Shown here piece by piece: positions 60,001 to 64,000 of a DNA stretch of 64,000 nucleotides. The stretch's first letter is position 1; every line of letters begins with the position of its first letter. Under the pieces are notes generated by a model that saw nothing but the letters and a program-made list of their open reading frames with translations, ran no database searches and was not told where the DNA came from. A program made the translations under genes and the position numbers. The DNA is taken from assembly GCA_963662175.1 (NCBI GenBank), contig OY759215.1, forward strand, positions 24,355,079 to 24,419,078, in the 5' to 3' direction. This DNA is from Aradus depressus. Taxonomy: Eukaryota > Arthropoda > Insecta > Hemiptera > Aradidae.

Positions 60001-60944
60001 TGGCTCTCGCCTGAATCTCTGTCATCTGGGAGAACCCCATCTCTTGGATAGCTCTCAGAGTCTCTTCGGACAACCCAAGGCCCCCAAACAAGGCACTTGT
60101 TAGGATGGCGCAACTTTCTATACCTGAGAAATAAGAAAATCATATTATTCAAATTATATAATGTGAGGCCAGTGGAGATGAAAGCAGACATGTTTGCAGA
60201 AATTTGTCGAGCAAGACCAAAACAAAGTTATTTTTATTTAAAGGTTTAAGAACATTCCTAATACAATTTTGTAAATATCTGTTTACATTTTGTTACACCA
60301 ATAAAATTATTCCTGCAAAAAGTGTAAAGCATTTCAAAATACACACGTTAAATATAATTTTTAGCGAATTTGTATGAGAAATTAGCTTTTGCCACGCTCT
60401 ATTAGTGGCACCTATGGAAACTACTACATATTTTCATCAAACATGTTTCTTATGTAACCCACCTAACTACGATATAATAAATAAATCAAATGAATGATTT
60501 AATTACAGGAAACGCTTTGTGCGATCGACAAATGATTGCCAGATATTGTTATGATAAAATTAAAAAGTCTAGCAATACCCATGTTGCTCATTTCGAATAC
60601 ATATTTATTTGGGCTTTGTTAATGAGCAAATTTAATTATTGTAGGCTGTCCTGTTTTCGTTATATGATAGCGTGCTTTGGGATCTACCACACATTCATAA
60701 CATTATGGAGCCATTTTGTGATATCGTGAAAGTTCAAAATAAACAATAAACAAACAATATAATCACCCTCATTTTCTACACCACTTGAAGACCGATTTTC
60801 TTTGATTAAGCAGCCATCATTCGTCGTGTTCTGCACCCCGAAGTCACTTGAATTACCAGGCAGGTTTCTCTCTTTCCTTTTCCCTAAATTTATAATATAA
60901 TTATTAGCTATATGCTGATATAGGAGAGACTTAGAATTCGTCAT
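51027..60944 (-). CDS. DDX18: DEAD-box RNA helicase DDX18 (HAS1), 9 exons, 538 aa
   Basis: Nucleolar ATP-dependent RNA helicase in ribosomal subunit assembly. Exons: 60944-60767, 60123-59878, 59195-59043, 58325-58161, 57046-56906, 56381-56215, 55261-55109, 53513-53343 and 51269-51027; 1617 nt close in frame. Motifs in order: Q motif (GFSQMTEIQ), Walker [23 protein letters not shown] in [11 protein letters not shown] in LFSATT, ARGLDIP and HRVGRTARG, followed by the HAS1-specific tail (FSWS-like [31 protein letters not shown]) and a Lys-rich end. The Met at 60944 has an in-frame stop just upstream, making the N-terminal extension (about 70 aa) shorter than in human DDX18 (670 aa in total). The donor after exon 7 is a weak GTTGTG. 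Introns are packed with repeats. Confidence 0.95.
51482..51740. repeat. Composite of SINE fragment and Penelope-like tail
   Basis: 51482-51575 resembles the SINE 3' body in reverse (GGGCATGAGCCCAACTCTAC). It joins directly to GTTGAGAAACGCGAACATATTGTGG (51577-51601), the tail seen at 222-246, then TATTGTCTATCCCAC. In DDX18 intron 8. Confidence 0.55.
52020..52255. repeat. 118-bp tandem duplication
   Basis: 52020-52137 and 52138-52255 are virtually identical (one substitution noticed) and start TAATGACATGTTTTAAGTG. Recent duplication in DDX18 intron 8. Confidence 0.95.
52370..53170 (+). pseudogene. R1-like LINE ORF2 C-terminal fragment
   Basis: Plus-strand frames read [18 protein letters not shown], then [19 protein letters not shown], the zinc-finger-like [16 protein letters not shown] and [10 protein letters not shown], with frameshifts between. 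This matches the C-terminal end of R1/Jockey-type reverse transcriptases. Its 3' end (CCCGAGCTCTCTCGG, GGTGGGCTGGGAGTAACCGCC) corresponds to the 141-bp minisatellite unit at 9115-9680. Confidence 0.7.
53592..54125 (+). repeat. Family E copy in DDX18 intron 7
   Basis: Start TCGGTGAATAACCG; internal AGGGTATTTGAGACGAG, CCCTTCCCATTCATCCATCG and CGGCATCGAATTTCTGAT; end ACTTCGTATAGCTGAGTAAG. The longest copy in the window (about 530 bp). Confidence 0.65.
54627..54950 (-). mobile_element. Helitron-like 3' end and adjoining body
   Basis: On the minus strand the sequence ends GCCGGGTAACGCCAGG...CCTGCTAG|T, with CTAG at 54630-54627 and a hairpin-type GC block before it, like 8854-8881. The 5' limit is not seen; the given boundary is a guess. 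In DDX18 intron 7. Confidence 0.5.
57790..58100. repeat. Inverted Penelope-like ends plus a local repeat
   Basis: 57925-58010 and 58014-58095 are head-to-head copies of the family B arm (TCAGCCATGACTTAAC mirrored by GTTAAGTCATGGCTGA). Just upstream, TTTGCAAAGATATTGTGAAACAC occurs twice (57829-57842 region and 57881-57903) with an inverted AATATCTTTGCAAAAGA between. In DDX18 intron 4. Confidence 0.65.
59335..59400 (+). repeat. Penelope-like tail fragment in DDX18 intron 2
   Basis: AAGTTGAAAAACGCAGACAC then ATTGTGGAAACTTATAATAAAT matches the tail at 222-270. Confidence 0.6.
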
Positions 60945-62216
60945 TGATGCAGCCTACATTTGAAGGGCTATGGTGGCCGAAATATTTGAAAAGAAATAGA
61001 GGTATGATTGAAACGAAACGAGTAAGCTACATGAAAGAAAAAAAATCTTGTTTCATGTAAGATTTTCACTTAAAAAAAAAATGAACAGAGCTAAAATTTA
61101 CCTAGAAATATCCATATCAGTAAAAATTGAAAGCATTGCCAAACTATATTTCTAAAAATTAATTTTGCTCGGATAATGTATCCTCTATCTGGACGCTGAA
61201 CATGGTAATACTTAAAATAGATTTCATTAGAGGCATAACAACCTCGTTCGATTAGACTAAGAGAGCATGGATGAAGCTTTAAAGGAGAAGTACGAGCTCA
61301 CCAATATGGATGGTATAGATATTAGTGAAGACTAACAGAATAAAAATGTGAGAGAAATAGTAAACGAGAATCAGAAAATATGTAAGTGCTTTCAAAGAAA
61401 CAAAAGCTAAAAAGCAATATAACACTCCAAACATGAAATGTTAATGGTAAACTATTAACTAATCTAAACTAAGTAAATGACATGTGTATCACTTAATACG
61501 ATCCTCAAACAAAAAGTACGGAATATGACGGACTTTTCTTATTCCATCAACACTTACTTTTTCTCCCTGATGTTTTCATTTCTTCATACTTATGCATGTT
61601 ATATTAACTCTTCAAAATTTCACAGAGAAATGTTAGTACTCAGAATGCTGAAAATATACACATATCTTTTATTTTAACTTAACTTTCACGTTGTGCCATT
61701 AGCCAAATATACATAAGTATATATGTACAACAAAATAACAACACAGACTACACGGTCAACATACACAGGAGGTTTTACCAACTTATAGATACGCAACATA
61801 TCAATAACATTGATGTATCGATACACATCCCTTTTCGGATAGAGAGAGCAATCTATATTGCTTAGCAAAAATTCGATAAGTCCTATTTTCTGTTTCAACG
61901 GCCGATATACGTATAAAATGTGAAACCGTTCTACCCTCATATCATTCTCCTCAATTCTAAAATTACGGCCCAGTAGTAGTGATTTTCCATTCCCCAGTTC
62001 ATTCATTTATTTAAAAATAAATGAAGGATCCATCGATATTTTGCAGACCGATATTAAGTATCGTTATTCTAACGCCACATTTTTCGGCACAAAATATCGA
62101 AAGTTTCTTTTCGATACGTATCCAACGGGCGCCTTAGTTCATTTCTGTACTTACTTATTCTGCTCTGGTTCATTTCGTTCTTCTGTGTTCACGAACCAAC
62201 ATAGAATAAGTTCAAA
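60945..62216. other. Upstream region of DDX18 with DRE-like sites
   Basis: No gene recognised. An exact TATCGATA occurs at 61816-61823, with further TCGATA/TATCGA half-matches between 62030 and 62115. These may belong to a promoter region shared by DDX18 and an unidentified plus-strand gene. Confidence 0.4.
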
Positions 62217-62234
62217 GTGAAGGAACTGGTTGCG

Positions 62235-62414
62235 ATGGCGATGCGATATGTTCGGAACTACATTGGAGAGAATTTTAAAATGCTGATGTCATCAAATAGG
62301 GAGCTCTTTAAGCATGAAAACACACAGTCTAGAGGCGAAAATCGAAAAGCCATTGGGAGCAGTCATTTGATAAATGTTGAATTTGTTAAAGGTTATCGGC
62401 AAGCTTTATATTAG
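62235..62414 (+). CDS. Unrecognised short ORF, possible first exon
   Basis: ATG at 62235 in reasonable context (GCGATGGCG) gives about 59 codons to a stop at 62414, opening MAMRYVRNYIGENFKML. It lies after a cluster of TCGATA motifs and before a SINE. A weak donor (GGTTATCGG, about 62391) could make it a first exon. I recognise no family; it may be chance. Confidence 0.2.
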   Translation: MAMRYVRNYIGENFKMLMSSNRELFKHENTQSRGENRKAIGSSHLINVEFVKGYRQALY

Positions 62415-62455
62415 TAATAATTCAAGCCGGTGTTTTATACTTAAAAAGAGGGATC

Positions 62456-62752
62456 TTCTGAGCTCAAGATCGTGGGTTCAAAACCCGACCGAGGCCCTTA
62501 GTTTATTTTATGTGGGAGGTAAAATATACTTAAGCACGCCGTCCTTCGGATGGGACGTTAAGCGATGGTCCCGAGCCTGTACAATGTCAGGTACTCTTTA
62601 AAGACCCTTGCCCTAGGTGAATAAAAATTTAGGGTAGGCAAAATTTAGGACTCCCACAGTAGTCAGGCTTATGTCCGCCAGAGTGTCGAAAGAGCGCTCT
62701 GGTAGTAGGCGATATGACCTCGTAGTTAAAGCCCGGGAAAGATTCATAATCA
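62456..62752 (+). mobile_element. SINE lacking the A-box part
   Basis: Starts within the tRNA-like head at CTTCTGAGCTCAAGATCGTG, keeps the B box GGGTTCAAAACCCGACC and the body, and ends near GATTCATAATCACTAAC. TATACTTAAAA occurs just before (about 62438) and just after (62758), a likely 11-bp target-site duplication. Confidence 0.8.
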
Positions 62753-63387
62753 CTAACTATACTTAAAATAAAATGAACAAATTTTCTTTGGATGTAACTT
62801 GTATTCCCCAATACATTAAAAGAAAGGAACTTTATTCGGAAATTATATTTTCTCTTATTCCGCTAGCCATTGTGTAATGTAAGGTGGAAATTTTGTAGAG
62901 ATCCTTCATTCATTCTCTCCCCCATAATTACCACGTCAAGCATTTAAAAATATTTTTTAGTTTTAACTGTTCGGAAGGAATATTGTAATTTACTATTATA
63001 AAATATATTTGTAACGAAAGTAATGGATGCTGTTAGGCGTTGTAATCATGGGGGGAGAGAACGAATGAAGGTGGTGAATTCGTTCCTACCAGATGGAATC
63101 TGAGAAGACATAAGGATGGGCTTTCTCATTGGCTACGGTCCCTACATTTAACAGCGTACATTAACACAGTTTCTAGCGGGATAGGAGAAAATATAATTTC
63201 CGATTACTCCCTTTTCTTTCAAGGTACATATGTGTGTGTTTGTAAATATCTATAAAATAAAATACATATCGACCACGTCACATCCACAAATTTCACAAAA
63301 AATGAATGTTGAAGGTCACATTTCTCTGCCTATACAGATAAAAAAATTGATAATAACAGCGACGAGAAAAAATGAAAATAAAAATAT
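62753..63387. other. Intergenic, nothing recognised
   Basis: AT-rich, no gene or repeat recognised. The end nearest the tRNA gene contains T runs on the minus strand that suit a pol III terminator. Confidence 0.5.
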
Positions 63388-63459
63388 GGGCCCCTCCGGG
63401 ATTTGAACCCGGGACCTCCTGCACCCAAAGCAGGAATCATACCCCTAGACCAAGAGGCC
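63388..63459 (-). tRNA. tRNA-Pro (anticodon UGG)
   Basis: The minus strand folds into a full cloverleaf of 72 nt. Acceptor GGCCTCT pairs with AGGGGCC (one G-U). The D-arm region is TGGTCTAGGGGTATGA (A box). The anticodon arm is CCTGC-TTTGGGT-GCAGG with TGG at positions 34-36. The T arm is TCCCGGGTTCAAATCCCGG (B box). The discriminator is C. Closely resembles insect tRNA-Pro(UGG). A T run follows within about 10 bases of the 3' end. No intron. Confidence 0.97.
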
Positions 63460-64000
63460 GCCTTGTAGGTGTCACCTGAAAATTATATGCAGAAACAATT
63501 CAATATTAAAATATATAAAAGTAGTAAAATAAATTAATTTCATGTATGGTAAGTCAATAATAATTATCTCTATACAATATCTTAAAGAGTTCCAAAAATT
63601 AAATCATGAAGTTAAAAAAAATTACAGAGGAGTATGATACAAAAAGCTCTCTCTCCACACCTTGAAGGCTTCGAAGGGTCCACAATGTATGGATCTACTA
63701 ATAAATATACAGCGTATCCTACCTGCAAATATAAGGGAGGAAAAATTTGCAATTTGAACATTTTAAGTGGGACACCCTGTATTATTAATAATGAAATGCA
63801 TCCTTATCCTACCAAAGTCTATATGCAAAGGCTTATCTATCCCACTTCCCAATGTTCAAAACAAATGAAATTGGATTGATTCCACTGCGTGAATACCCTT
63901 TGATTTAAATGAACGAAATTTAGAGTATAGCCACTATGCTGCATTCCATTCTTTAAAATATCGGCTATTAACTGCAGCGGTACCAGGCGTTGCCCAGGAA
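63460..64000. other. Intergenic; Helitron-like 3' end at window edge
   Basis: The 81-aa ORF at 63634-63879 is unrecognised; AGTGGGACACCCTGTA at about 63767 resembles a common insect repeat end. The last 26 bases, on the minus strand, read CCTGGGCAACGCCTGG then TACCGCTGCAG, like the Helitron 3' hairpin, suggesting a third Helitron family member continuing beyond the window. Confidence 0.4.

Overview
This is AT-rich nuclear DNA from an animal, most likely an arthropod and probably an insect. The evidence is: spliced genes with GT-AG introns, animal orthologues (elongin B, NDC1, WDR36, MTHFD2, DDX18), an exact DRE-type motif upstream of genes, CCTAA/TTAGG-like tails on SINEs, and a mix of Helitrons, Penelope-like terminal sequences, Jockey-like and R1-like LINE remains and tRNA-derived SINEs. 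The species cannot be fixed from the sequence.

Layout. 1-18.5 kb is repeat territory: two Helitron-like elements (1458-4084 and 6478-8881) flank a 441-bp satellite array, followed by a 141-bp minisatellite, a SINE fragment, a decayed Jockey-like LINE (minus strand, about 12.95-15.0 kb) and a retroviral-type gag remnant (15.2-16.0 kb). 18.7-22.6 kb holds elongin B (+), with several palindromic Penelope-like pieces in its last intron. 28.3-33.1 kb holds an OVCA2/FSH1-type serine hydrolase (-), whose first exon I could not place. 34.7-36.4 kb holds the nucleoporin NDC1 (+) as one uninterrupted ORF. 38.7-44.4 kb holds WDR36/UTP21 (-, 5 exons, 894 aa), head to head with MTHFD2 (+, 44.7-48.9 kb, 9 exons, 335 aa). 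51.0-60.9 kb holds DDX18/HAS1 (-, 9 exons, 538 aa). A tRNA-Pro(UGG) gene lies at 63.39-63.46 kb (-). For the five spliced genes I assembled exons by hand from homology, splice sites and reading phase; phases close for ELOB, WDR36, MTHFD2 and DDX18.

Functional themes. WDR36 (small-subunit processome) and DDX18 (60S assembly helicase) both act in ribosome production, NDC1 anchors nuclear pores, MTHFD2 serves mitochondrial one-carbon metabolism, and elongin B serves transcription elongation and cullin-RING ligases. They are housekeeping neighbours, not an operon-like system.

Most unusual signals: (1) recurring Penelope-like ends carrying a hammerhead-ribozyme-like core and repeatedly arranged as head-to-head palindromes, one with 134-bp arms and about two mismatches; (2) Helitrons that look largely built from tandem copies of their own 5' region and inverted copies of their own 3' terminus; (3) a satellite that incorporates SINE sequence; (4) an MTHFD2 whose expected cofactor/phosphate-binding arginines are replaced.
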